Source: Amphibalanus amphitrite
Lineage: Eukaryota; Arthropoda; Thecostraca; Balanomorpha; Balanidae
NCBI RefSeq assembly: GCF_019059575.1
Contig: NW_024881705.1
Coordinates: 620,001-684,000 of the forward strand
Length of the DNA stretch: 64,000 nt
Direction: 5' to 3'
The notes beneath the pieces were generated by a model, which was not told the origin of the DNA, made no database searches, and saw only the letters and a list, made by a program, of their open reading frames with translations. Positions 43,901 through 58,700 of the stretch are shown piece by piece. How positions within the stretch are numbered: position 1 is the stretch's first letter; every line of letters begins with the position of its first letter. The position numbers were made by a program, and so were the translations under genes.

Positions 43901-46900
43901 TGTGAGAAAGTGGTTGTTTTAAGAACTTGGGTTACAACAGGACGAACTCAGCAAGAAACTTTTGCCTGCCAGGTGTAAAAGATAGTATTCAACAGAGGTT
44001 GAACAAACTCGACAAAGTAGAACAAGGAGAAACTTAAAACAAAGTACATAAGTAGATTTACTTTATCCTCGTAGCGACTCAGACTAATGTAGGCCACCTA
44101 CCGATACACTGCGAAATGTTAATTGCCCGTACCGGGTGAACCTACGCAGTTCTGTGCAACTTCTTTAGCCCGCTCCACCTTCTCAAGACACTGCACCGAT
44201 TGTGCAAAGCTAATGGGATCCCAGCGTGGACTTTTCTATGAAATTATACTACTTAATTATACTACTACTATTATATATTATACTACTGGAGGATGATAGG
44301 GTACATACACCATCAATTAAGCTGAGGCCTCTTGCACCAAACTACCCAGCTAGGTAAAATCGAAAAACCGGTTTCAGAATAAGCTAATCTAACGGTGGTA
44401 AATTTGTTTGCAATAGCCCAATACATAATCCTACATGTGCTTGCTAAATTTTGCACGCAAATTGTTACATTTGAGACTTAGACTGGGTATACGATGCAAA
44501 ATAATCCAAGCATTGGTGCAAGAGGATTTTGGTGCAAGAGGCCTCTGCTCGCTAAATAGTTCGCCATTAATTACATTGCTGGTAGCGCTTTCATTCTTGG
44601 TGGTGCAGGCTTGGTGCACTGGTTAACGCCTCGTGCGGAGTATATCCCACGCACTGAATGCTCTGTTCAGAAAGCCACGGATTGGGACCATAATGCATTC
44701 TTAGCTTCTGGCCGACTGCATCTGCACCGTAAATGCTTCAGCTATGAGTTCAAAACACTGCGGCTTTAGCGGCATGAATAACACATTTCCAAGAGCGCCA
44801 TGTAAAGCCAAGTTGCCACATGGCCGAATACAAATGCTCTCTGATGACGACGCTTTTCTTTTATTGTGTAAATGCTCTCGATTCACCCTCATTTGAAGAC
44901 CATTTACGAGTCACCGGCGCCTCAGAGAAAATATATGGCTGATACAGAAAAGCCACAGTGGTGAAGTAAAGAACTCCGTTCCATTCGAGAACACAATATC
45001 CTATGCAAGAGTCGAGACGGGAAAGCCTCGGGGAGTGCTAACACTTCCGCAACTGGTGCTCGGGTCCATGCATGTTTCAGCAGAACTGAACAATAGCTGC
45101 GAATGGACGACGGTCTCCCGACAGCCGCTCCTTCACGTGAAGTCACGGCAATGGGCCAGCGCTGGCGGCGCGCTCAGCGCGAGAATTTCAACTCTCGTGG
45201 GATCTGAGTGACGGAGAGACGCATCATAAAAGGACACGCCTTGATTTTTCGTAGTTCCCTGATGAAGTTTCACGTCGAGTGGGATTGTTTCCTTCGCTAT
45301 GTTCATCATTTCTAAAGCGGTATAAGTCAAGGTCATCGAGTTTCTCAGAGGTCTGGACCTAACTAGCCCGAGTCAGCCGCTCAGGATTTGCTTGGTCATG
45401 TGACTACTCACCTGCCCACAGGTACGGTCGAGAGATGTACCACCAGGTCGCAGCGGCTGTGGTTTTGCACCAGCATCGTCACGGGTATCACACATAACCT
45501 GTCGAACAAACAGACAGAAATACAAATCAATACAAACTGGCGATGGCAGCCGAAGTAACGGCGAGGTCAGTAAAGGGCGAACAGACACACTCGTTCAACT
45601 GCGAACGGTGAGCTACCGGGGCGCGGAGATCAGGCGGTGTTAGCGCTGACGGGACACTGGGCCGTATAGAGCAGGCTGTATCATCAATCGTCAGCATGCT
45701 AACAGCGCTGTAAAACGTGAAGGCAGAAACACACGGACACTTGAGCAACAGATCACGGGGAGTTAACAGCATCTAAAGGACTGTCAACGACAGAACAAAC
45801 ACTCGGGCTGAAGCCCACGGGGAGTTTACAGCGTCGTAACAGTGGCGTTACCTCGGCTGAGGTGCTGCGAGGAAGGGTGATAACGTGGGTTATAAATGGT
45901 CGGGTGTCACACTGCACGACGATGTGACGGGATAAGTAATGTCACAGCAGCATAATTGTGTCATTTCTCAGAACAGTGCACAGGAACTTCGGCGCACATA
46001 GTTGCGTCCTTTGTGAACGTTTGAAAATGAATGGCTATGCTCTCAAAATAATTACTGCCAACTGTCAAGTGTCATGAGAAGCAGGGTGCGCGGTACGTTG
46101 CCATGATCTCACTACATGAATTCCCACACAAAGTAATGAAATAACATCCGCACAGTCGTATGCAATCTAAAGCGCACCTTTCAGCTCGCAGTAGCGCCGC
46201 ACTGACGCCCCACGGTAGTGGTAAATTAGTCCAGAGCCGTGACATTTCGTGCCAGTGCCACAGGTATCAGCCGTGACACTTTCGTGTCATGCACTCTGGA
46301 GGCCTCAGAGGGTGGCGCCGGACGGGGTGCGGTCTGCCGCGACGGGCCGCGTGGGCAGGGCTTCCGGCGCGCGATCCCGGCGACCTGGCGCCTAGCGCGG
46401 GTACGACCCGGCGACCCGCGACGACCCCGGGCTGGCAACCAGCAGGGTACGACCCGGCGGCCGGTACCACTCAGAAAATGCACCAGACACCGTTTCGACC
46501 CAGGGTCTGACATCACTACAGTCCGGTGTAAGCGGAACAAGTCGCATTGTAGGGGCCGTGCGGTCGAGTTATAGCGGCAAGAACACCGCCGATTTGGATC
46601 TAAAGCCAAGAAATGTCACCGATTCGGGTTACTGCGCCAAGAAACATCACCGATGCGGGTTGCAGCGCCACGAGCCATGACGATCCGCCCGGGACTGCAG
46701 CCGACAGAGATGGCGGGCCAGCTCGGACCATTCATTCTGATAACGTCACGCTGGAATGATGCTTCTTGTTCCGCTTCACACCATTCATTTCGATAACGTC
46801 AGCCGAAAGTGATGGTTTCACTTCGGGACAGCCTAGTGGCGCCTATATTTCACACATTTAGTGATTCAACTGGCACCGGTTGACAAATGAGTTTTGTCTT

Positions 46901-49707
46901 AATTGGTTTTATTTCGTCTGTCACTCTAACCGTGTACCAGAGCCTTGGTCGATAAAGCCAGCCCTCTCGAGTTGCAAAAGCTATCGCCCATAAGGGCTAC
47001 ATGGCCCTTACGTACCCTAAGGATCCTGTGTACCCTAGTAACTAGTTAATCATGCAAATGTGCCCTTTTCATCCTAAAAGTTAAAAAAACAACTTACTCA
47101 ACTACAAAGGCAAAAGCCTTTCCACCAACAGCGAGCAATCACCGAGCCGACTCCACGGACCGATCCAATCCCACCACCCCGTCCCACACCGCTCGCACCT
47201 CTGTCCCATCAGACGGGAACGACCGGCAGACAGCCGCGCGGCGCCGCAGTCCCAGCACGTCCCCTGACGAGCCACCAACATCGCAACACCCTCCCAGCGC
47301 GCCGCGCGTGCACCGACTATGCAAACACCCAAACAACAGCGCCTCCGGCCAGCCGCCAAAGTGCTCTCAACACGCGGCCTGCTTCGGGGAATCACAACTG
47401 GGTTCAGTTTTACGCCGAACGCCTCGCCGTTACAGTCGAATTCGCTGACGGCCGGGCGTCGGACGGCTCCGCGAACTAATTCAATGTGTAAGCGAACGGC
47501 GCAGTAGCGGTGAGGAAACACCTCCCTGAGGGTATGTACGACCACCCCCGAGCACCTCGGGCCGTAAAGGAGTCCGGACTGAACTTCGGTCATCCTAGCA
47601 GCCCATTCCAGTCGTTCGTCAAGCTATCTCATCGTTTCCGATGTCTCCCTACCTCTCGCTCTCTCTTCTATTGTCTCCTCATAATCTCGCTCTCTTCATT
47701 ATTTCTCCCTCCCATGTTCAGAGCACATTGCCCTATCACTTCTCTTACCTCTTCTCACTCTCTCTATCTTTTCTTATCTCCCTCCTACCCTCTCTCTTCC
47801 TCCCTCTCCCTCCGTCTCCATCATCCATTTCCCTGAGCGCACATAAGCGGCGTCGTTTCGGTGGCGATACGGCCAGAGTCTTCGCCGCCACGGCAGCGTT
47901 GATGGTCGATTTTCTCGCCGCGATCGTCCCATCCGATAAACTGCGAGTCGGTATTTTCTCTGTCGGCTGATAGAGCCGAGCCGCGGCGCCGCGGACAGCC
48001 GCCGGCCGCTGAACCGTGAAGGACCCTTCACGGCCTCGGCCGCCGCTCCAACAGCTAATGGAGGCGGGGTGGGGTGGGGGGGGGGGGGGCGAGGGGGCTA
48101 AGGGAAGGGGGGGGGGGGCTGAGAGGCTTGGTGGCCATGATGAGTACAGCCATAATGCGATTAATGGGATGGGTTTGGTGCTGATGAGTTTCTGCCCGAC
48201 AAGATAATGACTTGTAGGCGTAATGACGATACGGAACATTGTTAATGAAGCCGGTGCCGGAGGTAGCGCAATCCCATACAACCATCAGAAATATAGGGGA
48301 AGTTGGGGCAATGCCGGAGTTGGGGCAAAGCCGAAATTCCAGATATTTCGAAAACCGTAAGACATGGATGCCACCTGTCAATGATGCTCTGAAGCTTAAG
48401 TGACTACAATTATCGCATGTTTGTTACGAGTCGTCTTTCGGAATACTTCGACTGTGAGGGCGCCAAGAGCGTTTTCAAGGTACGTTTCCCTTGTACTACA
48501 TGCGCCTTTGAAGCTGCATTTTTTACTCATTATGCTACCGTTTGTCTGGCCAATTCGGTCAAGTAATCTTTAGCATGTCTTTGCATAAGTGTGCTGCCTA
48601 TTTGAAATTTATACAGCACGTTGAAAAGTTATGGGCCTGCAAATGAAAGTATGGCTGGCTGGGGTACTGCCGAAAACGTGCGATTACGCACGTGTTAAAA
48701 GCACGCTACGTGGACTTTACTGCTGTAGAATAGCAACGCGTATTTTTAGTCACACAAATTACACTTTCAACCGACACAACGGCCTGTTACCTATAAGGAA
48801 TGATTTACCTGGCATTTTCTTATTATATCACACAATTATAACTTCCAGTGTGCACCGCGTCCTCAAGCTCTTGAAACGTGTGTCAGCTTTGATGAATTCT
48901 GGATAAAGTTTGAGATAAAATGGCAAAACATCAATGTCGGGATTCCCCGTAGATCATTTCTCCCATTTTCGGCTTTCCCCGCAGTCCGGGGCAACGCCGA
49001 AAAAGTCACTTCTTTGATATTTTTAGTTTGTGCGCTTAACGGTATGCGAATTCATCAAATGCGCCTGGTATGTTTGAAAGGCAAAAGACTGGCCTCTCGA
49101 ATGACGCCAACAAGAATAGCGTGTGTTGTCTACCTTGCGTGCTACGGGCGTCAGAAAAAAAGTCTTCGGCGTTCCCCCAACTTCCCCTACACACTGAACG
49201 CAATATAAGCGCAGCCCCAGGCAATGAATGCGGCAGCAATGGCAATGATGAAAACCGTAACGACTATGATGGCAAACACAAAGACACCAAAGAACCAGTC
49301 ACAAAAATGCCTCCAACAGTCAAGTCCATCACTATTACCGCGATGTGCTAGCGAGCACATCCGACTGAGAGTCGCGCGGCCCTTTGATGGCGACATCGCC
49401 TTTCGGTGTCGCCACAAACGGTTCCCAGGGGGGCCGTTCCGGTCGAGGACGGGACTTGTGTCAGAGTTACTGGACGGCTGGTGGTGGGGGGCGGGACCTC
49501 GCGAGGCTCGAGTAGGACGACCTATTCAGACTGGAGAGGGAGAGGGAGAGAGGGAGAGGGAGAGGGGGAGAGGGGGAGAGGGGGAGGGAGAGGGAGAGGG
49601 AGAGGGAGAGGGAGAGGGAGAGGGAGGGGGAGGGGGAGAGGGAGAGGGAGAGGGAGAGGGAGAGGGAGAGGGAGAGGGAGAGGGAGAGGGAGAGAGGGAG
49701 AGGGAGA

Positions 49708-49796
<89 letters not shown>

Positions 49797-52700
49797 GGGG
49801 AAGCGCCGTGTCTTCATTATACAATAGCGGAGGTGTATGAGGAGAGAGGGGCGATGACAGTGAAGGAAAAAGAGGACGGCGAGGCACGAGGGAGAGTGTG
49901 AGAGAACGAGCGAACGAGAGCCATCCGGCCGCACGGAGACGGCGTTATCTAATATTGGATCAAACGCCACATTCGGTACGTTATCAGACTCCCTGAGAGG
50001 GACACTGAAGTGACAAATGGCATTACTGATCTCGTCACACATCGTAACACGTGTCAGACGATTTTCTATGACGTCGTGCTCTGTTCAGAGACAGACCTGG
50101 ATAGAATGCCCTGGCGACGTTCGACGAAAGGATGAGTCGCCATGTGCAGGGAGTACTGGGACGGACACATTCGGAACAAAGGCAGACAATGACCTGAAGG
50201 CAGATGATATTGATAGAGACCCGTGGCCCGATAAAACGGGTTCTTCATCGGCCTAGGTCCTAGGATCAACTAGAGTAGCAATTGATCGTTCGATACCATC
50301 CCGAGCCGGGGCAGGCCCAGTACCAGCGCGATTTATGGCTATGGATTACAGAGAAGCACTTCCCGAAATGATAAAAAACGTCTATCGTGACCCATCCCTT
50401 AGGGAGAACGATGTAATCTGTTCGAAATAAAAACAACAAAACTACACAATCCAGCATCATCGCCATCATCGCTCGCTCAGCAAACCCCGCACCTCACTCC
50501 TACCCCGTGCTGCCACCTACCGTTTTCTGTCGAAGTTGTGGTTGACGGCCGGCCTGTGGAGCGGCACCACCGTCACCAGCCGGTCCATCACCCCCTCTCC
50601 GGGCCAGTGCGGCGGCGGCGGACTCGGCGGCCGGCTCGGGATGATGGTGACCGGCGGCAGAGGCTCCAGTTCGGCCGCCGACGGATAGGTGGCACTGCTG
50701 TCGTCCAGCAGCTCGGCGGTCACGTGGTGCTGACCGTAGACGGTGGTTTCCCGGCCGGCGGCGTCCACTCCCTGAGTCTGGAGAATGAGATAAGGATGGA
50801 GGTCAGATGACACAACATACAAACAGTCTTCTAAGCATGTAGACAACATGTTCAAACCTTATCAGTATGCCATCTCGTCATTGTCTTCGTTACCCACGCA
50901 GTGCCAACGGAGCCAACATTCTATGTATTCCCTTGGGTGGGGTGCACTCTTCTCCAAGCCCCTCCACTACTCGTCCCAACATTCGCTCGCCACTGGAGGA
51001 CCCCTGAGCACTCACCCGCCACTGTAGCAGCACCGTAGCATCCACCCGCACGGCGGCCGCCAGCGCGGCGCCCTCGGCACTGGGCGGCTCCGGCGCGGCG
51101 CCCGTCGGTCCCGAGCTCTGCGGCGGCAGCAGCGGCGGCAGCTGCAGCTTGTGCCGCAGCAGAAACTGCACACACGGCCACTCTGACAGGCCCGAGTCCG
51201 AGTCACCGGGCTGAGGGTGATCTCCACCCTGCTGGTGAGACTTGTGATCCATCGAGGGAGAGTCTGAAGTTAACGCTATCGAGCCTATGTTCAACAGCTC
51301 GTCGTTCGCTGCCGTCGGATTTGTCGAGCCGTCTCCGGCGGCCGTCCTCACCGGTACTCGGTCTACCACGACCCCCAGGTAGGCCGTCTCCCCGCGCTGG
51401 ACCTCAGCTGCGTCCACGGGGGCTGTTCTGTCGAGCCTCCAGCCGGGCGCCGCCACCGCTACTCGCTCCAGGACGATCGGCGCCGCCGACGGCTGGACGC
51501 CGCTGACCTGGATGTCCAGGTGGAGGCTCTGACGGGGCCCGACGCTGCGGGACGGCCGTACGGAGACGGCGGCGCTGGGTGTGACCAGCAGTCTGCCGGC
51601 GTGCCGCAGTAGCCGGGGCCGGCCGGGCCCGGGCGCCGCGCCGCACACCAGCAGCTCCAGCGGGCGGGGGCCGTCAGCGTGCGGTGCGCGGAGCCACAGC
51701 CGACGCAGCAGACAGCCGCCCGGAACCAGACCGCCCTCCGGCAGCGGGACCTCCGTGACCCGTCCCAGCCGCGCCGCCTGCGCCCAGCAGAGGCGGCCGG
51801 CGGCGGGCGGCGGGCCGCCCCGCACCTGGGACCACCGCTCGCCGTCCGGTGGCGGACTGAGCTCCAGCGCCAGCAGGTGGGGGTCCGGGGTGGCGACCAT
51901 CAGCCGGAGCAGCGGCCGGCGGCCCGAGTTGGTCAGACGAACCAGCACCGGGTGGATCTGACCGCAGAGCAGTGACGACGGCAGACCGCAGAAACTCAGC
52001 TGCAGCTGCGCACTCGCCTCCTCCACTCGCAGCTGTGAACGAACGGGAGAAAATGAAGGACCGGGGTCAATCAGAGGCGAGACTGGTGCAATTACTTCAG
52101 ATGGTCTATCGGATAGAATCTTCACGCGGATCACTGATTAAATACCGCCTGCAAATAACTTGACCTCATGAGGTGTGTAAGCAAACTAGCATCGTCTATT
52201 AGAAAGTAAAACAACCGATGACGTTTCATCCCATGTGAGTGGTTGTCTCTTTAAAAACACCGCACCACTATATTGTCGCCAGCACTTCACCCACCTGCAG
52301 TCGTTTATCCTCAGCGTAGAACACCCCACTGCGCTCCTCCTTGGTCCCATTGAGCCTCCGTCCCCTGACTGTGATCGGCTGACACCCCCGCACGGCCGGC
52401 GGGGTCTCCTTGGCCGCGCCCGGTCCCGCCGGAGGGGGCTCCGAGTCGGCCGGCGCCGCCGCCAGCGACAGAGAGAACTCGTACCCGAGGATGGTCAGGT
52501 CGCCCGGCTCGTGGGCGGTGATCGACAGCGTCACCTGGCGACAGGAGAACGGGAAATGTGAAAACACCAGTCACGGGGCATATGAGTGGCGTAAGTTCAA
52601 ACATTAACGTAACTATTAGCCAATAACATACACTTAGCGAGGGTGAAATGACAGCAAGACATTCCAAGGCATGTCTTGCGAGCTGGGATCAACTACTCGT

Positions 52701-55700
52701 ACATAAATTATCACATCGCAAAAATTACAAATTGCCCATGACGGCGATCTACACTTAATCCAGCACTACCGTACTCTCCTAAGCCCAAGCGATTCCCCTC
52801 CGTACCTCCTGCGTGGCGTTCTCCTCGAGTGTACACCTGCTGAGAGTGTGCGCCGTGACGGACGGCGTGGTCCCGTCCGGTCCCCGGTCCCCTCCCTCCG
52901 TCCGACTGAAGGTGTGCTGCAGGCGGAGGTCGGACAGCTCCAGGGGGACCCGCAGCGGGTTACGCAGCACCAGCTGAACGTGGACCGGCTCTGTGGGAAA
53001 CGAACACAGGTGAGTGTAGGGAGCAGGTTCATTTCTGAGCCCACAATCTAAGGGACATGGGATGAACAAAGTCGCGGCGGTGGATGGCAGAACCAGCTGA
53101 CGGTCGAGACAATGGAGAGAACACTAAACTGGACAATATCGCTCCTGAAATTTATCTGAAATTAAGTATACCTAGTAAAGGCATAGTTGATTCAAGGACA
53201 CATTTTAAGAACGAGCCACGCGCAAAAGCTGCATAAACATGTCAATTTTAAGACACCCTTGATCCCATTGGAGCGCATTCCTTGGCGAGACAACAATTAC
53301 GGATGCTTATATGCAAACCCTTATGCAGTGCTCGATGCTGCATGCCGATCTGTTGGTAGACCCACTGACCCCTCACCTGATGCGGGGACGCGCGGCTGGT
53401 GTCTGTTGTTGGTCTTGTCGGACATACACTGTATGGTGGGTTTGAAGGGGACGCTGTTCTGACCCAGCCGCTCCAAACAGAGCTCCTCCAGACGGAACCA
53501 CCTGCGGACATACGGTCATTTGTGGATTTGCATCCCAGCTGGCCGAAGCTATGATGGGCAGTGCTAGCAAACAGACTCGTGCATAGTGTGAAAGAGGACT
53601 GACGCGAAAATATGTCACGGATGAAAGTGCAGCATTGTATGCTGGGATGAAGCACGCGTAGAATAAAGTCTAGCGCCGCAACAACCAAATTTTGAAGGTT
53701 GGACCATTTCTTTATTCCTCTTTTTCGAAAGCAGTTCGAAGTCAAAAGAATGACACCACCCCAATATTACAAAAGTTCCAATCTCACGACTCAAAAACAT
53801 GTCTCTCGATAGTCTACGAAACAGAATCACCACAAACATCCCCATGGCTCCCCAGCCTACACCCAGCCATCGCTCTCACTTTGCGTTATCCTCCTCCTCG
53901 TCGGCGAAGCTGGCTCCGGAGGCGGGCGTCCAGCCGTCGGCGGGCGGCTGCTGCGCCGGACTGACGAGTACCCGGGTCTGCTGCGAGAGCAGGTGTGGTA
54001 CGGGCAGCTGCGGCGGCCGAGCGCCCGGCGCGGACGACGAGTCGCACTGCTGCTGGGAGAGACGGGATGCACGGAGAGTTAGTGGGGTGGGGGTGAGCTA
54101 ACATGATTACTAAAAATATACAACGGTAAATTTCGACGCTCATAAGATATCAGGCATTTAAACCGTCGGGCAATGATAAAGGAGCATCAGTGTACGGATT
54201 GTTGAGCACTTTCTGTGATACTACGGCAAATTCCCATAATAACAGACAAAACGCCGATGAAAACAAAAACACTCTAAAGTCGGTTCAATCAAATCCAAAC
54301 CACCCACCCCAATCTCTCCCGACAGTAGCCACTCGAATCCCCAGCACGCACGCACCCTGATCACGTGCAGGTACTCTCTGACGAAGGCGGCCTGTTGAGC
54401 GGGCGACTGTCTCGTCTCCACGGCGGCGGCGCCGGCCAGCAGCGAGCCCAGAGCGGTGCGCGCCGCCTCGTGCTCCTGCAGCGCCTCGGACTGACGGCCG
54501 AGGGTGAAGGCGATGTGGTCGTCGGCCAAACGCCAGCCATGACCCTCGTATACCTGACGGGGGAGATACAAGGTCAGCAAGGAAGGGCGTAAAGTGGTTA
54601 AGGCGATTGAGATATGAAAAAGAAACGCACAATTCAGGAGAACACCGTCATTGAAGTGGTCATGATCAAAGTACGAACCCCGAGGGGTCTTATAAAATGC
54701 ACGTGAGGAATCCTTACTGAAACTAGGTTCATTTCATGTCATCAAACCTTCACGGGTCCCTCATCTCACTCCCCTGTCTCCAGCCCGCCCTTGCTATCCC
54801 TAACCAGCCCTTGATATCCCCAACAACCTAGTGCCACCGATCCCTCGACCCTCTCACCTGCGCTGCCTGTTTGTAGGCCCTCAGCGCGTGCCGCCGCTGA
54901 CCCGCCTTGGAGAACCGGTGACCGGACAAAATCATATGGAACGCATATTTGCGCAGCGCCGGTGGCTGGGAGTTGAGGAAACAGTGCGCCGCCTGCTCCA
55001 GCAGCAGCGCAGACCTGGTGGACAAAACCGGAACTTTAGCTTCAGGGCTGGCCGACAGGGGCGTGAGGCAGAGCACCGGCAGAGAAACTTGCGCAGTACC
55101 GCGTGTGGTGGCTGTTTGCTCAGCGTGGAAAAACAGATCAATGTCGGGGTGAGTGACACAGCGTCAGGTAGCGAGACGCAGTAAGTCAGCGGGAGAAACA
55201 TGCTAATATGAGCTATGGAGTTATCGTGAATGGCGGTGGAAGCCTCGATGAAATGAATAGTGGCTGGAGGTTGAGCCGATTTTTAATTCGCTTAGCTATT
55301 AGCCGTCGTTAAAGATAACGCCAAGCTGTCTGATCACTAAGCAGGCTATGCTGTTGTAAGCGACACAACAGGCTACCACAGGAATTTCACTGAGTAAATG
55401 AGCTTACAAGTTACAACCACAGTTAATTAACACAAGGAAGCGATTAATGAAATTCAAACGCCGTCTGCAACACAACGTTCAACGGCATGATATCATAATC
55501 TAGCGACATCACATGACAATCATTTATTCTGATAATTATGTAATAATAAGGTCTCGCAACCCGTTGCTGTCAGCATCCCTGGACTGATGTATTATGCATT
55601 GAACCCATTGACCCTCCGTTGGCAGGAGCCGGGAGCTCGAAATTATTGGAGCCAATCATCATAGATAGTGGCTCTGATGTCCGGCCCTTTTGGTTAATGG

Positions 55701-58700
55701 TCTCACTGGGCACCAAACAATGTGATTAGTCACGCGATTGCATGCGAAATGGGCCAGCGTCAGGCGGCGACCGCCAATGACATTTAGAATGAACTACTGG
55801 AGAGGAGCACGAGATGTGGCCTACCAAAGAGAAATGATATTGCGTATTGACTGAGCCAGGCAATAACTGAACAGTCCCCTAGCAATAACGACAATTTATC
55901 GTTTGCTTCAAATGACCTCATCTCCAGCAACTATGAAACCTTTAAAAACCACAAAAATGAACAAATTGGCCTCTATGAACTCTGCTGATCCAACTATGAT
56001 CCAACTAACCCACCCTGATGACCCCCACTGACCCATCCTGGTGACCCCACTGACTTGAGGTCGGCGTCCTCGGCGGTGAGCCGGATGAACTGCAGCGCCG
56101 CCTCGGTGAACTGCGCCCGGTCCTTGAGACACTCGGTGCTGAACAGGGTGGCCCTCAGCGCGTAGTTGGGCATCCTGCCGGTCGGGGGAGAGGGGTCCTC
56201 CTCAGCGGAGAGCGAGCGGCGCAGGGTGGCGCTCAGGCGCCGCGCCAGACGCCGGAACCGCCGGCCGCCCGAGCCGTCCCCCTCCCGCTCCTCGTCACCG
56301 GCTCTGTCCGCGCTGGCGATCAGCTCCGCGGCGGGACGGACGGCCACCAGCCCGCCGCACACCGTCTCCGGCATAGAGGTGCCGCCGGAGCCGGCCGGGC
56401 TGCGGGACGAGCCGCAGCGAACGAACATCGCGGGACGGAAGGACGCTAGGGTCGGGTAGCGCAGGGAAATGGAGTGGATCTCGCTGTTTGGGTAAGTTAG
56501 TAGCGAGCGCTGAGAGTATCGGACGTTAATATGGCCAGAGGTGAGGGATATCACTGTCTTCGGGGGTGAGAACTGAGAGGATGTCCGTACTGAGACTTGT
56601 TGAGGAAGAGAGGCGAGATATCGCCGCCGAAGTCTGGTTAGGATGGCAGGGACAGGTGTACCACGACTCTCCGCGCCCTTCGCCCCCGTCGATAGCACCC
56701 GCACCGCCGCCGCCGACACTGCGACCGCTGTCACCGTCACCGGCGCTGTGCGGGCCCCCAGCGACCGGGCTGACCCCTGGCGGACCGCGGACAAACTACA
56801 GGGCTCGACTCGCCACGCCGCCGCGCGGCCGACCTCCGCGCTGCCCGGCCGAAAACCGGTGATCAGAAATTGATTTTCCAGCCGGGTGTTGAGACGGAAA
56901 ATTCGTTGAAGAGGCGCGGCGACGGGGAAAATTGGGTTCCTCTCAAAGGGCCGACGTCGCCTCTGAATCACTATGCTTCAAAGATGAATATGAGATCGAA
57001 TTGAAAGGGTGGCAGCTATTGCGTTAAGCGTTGACAGTCATTGGGCGAAAATAGATTAACCGCTTGTCGGTTGCGAAGTGTTGTGGACGTCAGTGACAAT
57101 AAAAACGTCAGAGCACCTCGCGAAAACACGCGACTTGTGGCAAAGTGAGACCTGAAGTAGGGATGCACCTGAGCCACAAAAGGAAAGGAAGACTCTGCAC
57201 ATGGTTTTTGCACAGCCAAAGCAATGTTATATCGGTGCTTAATCATCAGAGTATGGTGCCATAACTACGACAACCAGGTACCCAGCGGTAAACCCCAGTA
57301 GAATTAACATTACAACATCAAATAACATTTAAGCGCATCACAGCGACCTCATAAACCACCAGCTTCACACAGCCACGAAAATCCCTGGGCTGAAATCCTC
57401 TGGCCGGTGAATTCCCTGTCGAAATCTAACTACTGCAGGCCCGCGCTGAGCCGCAAATTAGGGTGAGGAGTAGGACCGTCCGACCAGTGTTGGCGGGTGT
57501 GTCAGGTGACAGGTGTGTCAGATGTGACAGCTGACAGATGCAGGGGTGACTGTGTGCCACCACCTGCCGCCCGCAGATGCCCGCGCGGCGTCGAGGGGCC
57601 GTATTGATTGCTACTCCCTTCGGAGGCCCTCTGAGTCAGGGGCGATTTCACAACACATCGGCTCGGCAGGTGACAATTCGGGCAAACGATGGAACCAACT
57701 GCTGCTGGTACTGGCGAGCTGTCGGAAACGATGTCACAATTACCGCCAACACCTTCGCCACTGCCTCGTTTGTCGGCTGCCTGACATTATTTTCGCTCCT
57801 GTACCATGTCAGTCATATGTAAGTGAAACCGAAAGCAGTTATCAATGTCAAGCCAAACAGGCCAGCAACTGGTCCAAATGTCACACTGCTATCGACTGCA
57901 TCCGGCAGCTGAATGTTATGATCGCTCAAAAACCGATGCGTTTTTCCTGGGATACGCTACTAAAATGCTCGTTGTTTCAAAAATACGGCACACTGGTAAT
58001 CACACCGAGTGTGATCACACTAATCACATAGCAAGTGTGTAAACTGTAATCGTCAATGAACATGACCTAAGACCCGCTAAAAACTGACAAAATTAATCAT
58101 GCATGCTAGAGAGTTACTTGGTTACAAAATGACCTTGTGAAACGTAGAACACCATCGCACGCCTCCGAGAACGAGAATCAATATATCTGACCGCCAGCCC
58201 CGGCCACCCCGCAGAGGGCCGTAACTCTGACACATTGGAGAGATGGCCCCACGAGCGAACCCAAGACTTCCTTCAATCCACACGGAAATAGGAGAACGGT
58301 CTTACTGCCCCACAAATGTAATTTCATAAATGTCTCAGCTCTAACACAAAATGAAGTGCTGCGATGTAACATGGAACGGCGCGATCAGGCGGCTATCCTA
58401 TCTCGCAAAGCGGTAGCGAGAAAGGCAAGGCATGCCGTCTCCGCCTGCCGCAATCTAAATTCACACAAAGTGATGCGGGTTAGAACACTCACTTGCCGAA
58501 CTCCCGCCATGGCAGGACGATTAGCAACCCGCATCGAATCCCGCCAGCTGGTCGTTTGATTATCACACGATTGCCACCGAGTGCGGCGTACATCCAAGGG
58601 GCGCCCCCAGCTGTCACAGCCTACCAGCATTGCGGGCGCGGAGCCATCGCTCGGCCCATCGGCTACACCACAGATGTGTCTACAGTGGCCGCAGGGGACG

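Larger units (their letters stand above)
32151..45411 (-). other. TRAPPC8 last intron, most of 13.5 kb, no nested gene recognised
   Basis: It contains the E-box cluster, the hAT-like element with nested MITE, and the MITE at 44324. There are also degenerate tandem repeats built on CAGCAGCTGTTACAG (about 36230-36660) and on TGTCCGGTTCCCT (about 37490-37810), plus a GGGGGACGA repeat at 41738-41772. Other open frames are GC-biased and show no domain. Confidence 0.6.
45499..50520 (-). other. TRAPPC8 intron, 5.0 kb
   Basis: Besides the TA-flanked element and the GA microsatellite it holds a CT-rich tract (47640-47830) and G-runs at 48079-48118. No nested gene is seen. Confidence 0.7.

Noticed and set aside
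47102-47593. 163-residue protein on the minus strand
   Set aside because: Inside the TRAPPC8 intron, no recognisable domain, composition like neighbouring noncoding DNA.
49224-49901. 225-residue protein
   Set aside because: Its second half is the GA microsatellite and the first half has no family resemblance.
52033-52134. N-terminal extension of TRAPPC8 exon 14 to a start codon near 52134
   Set aside because: A clear acceptor at 52033-52035 and family alignment place the exon start at 52032; the extension is intron.
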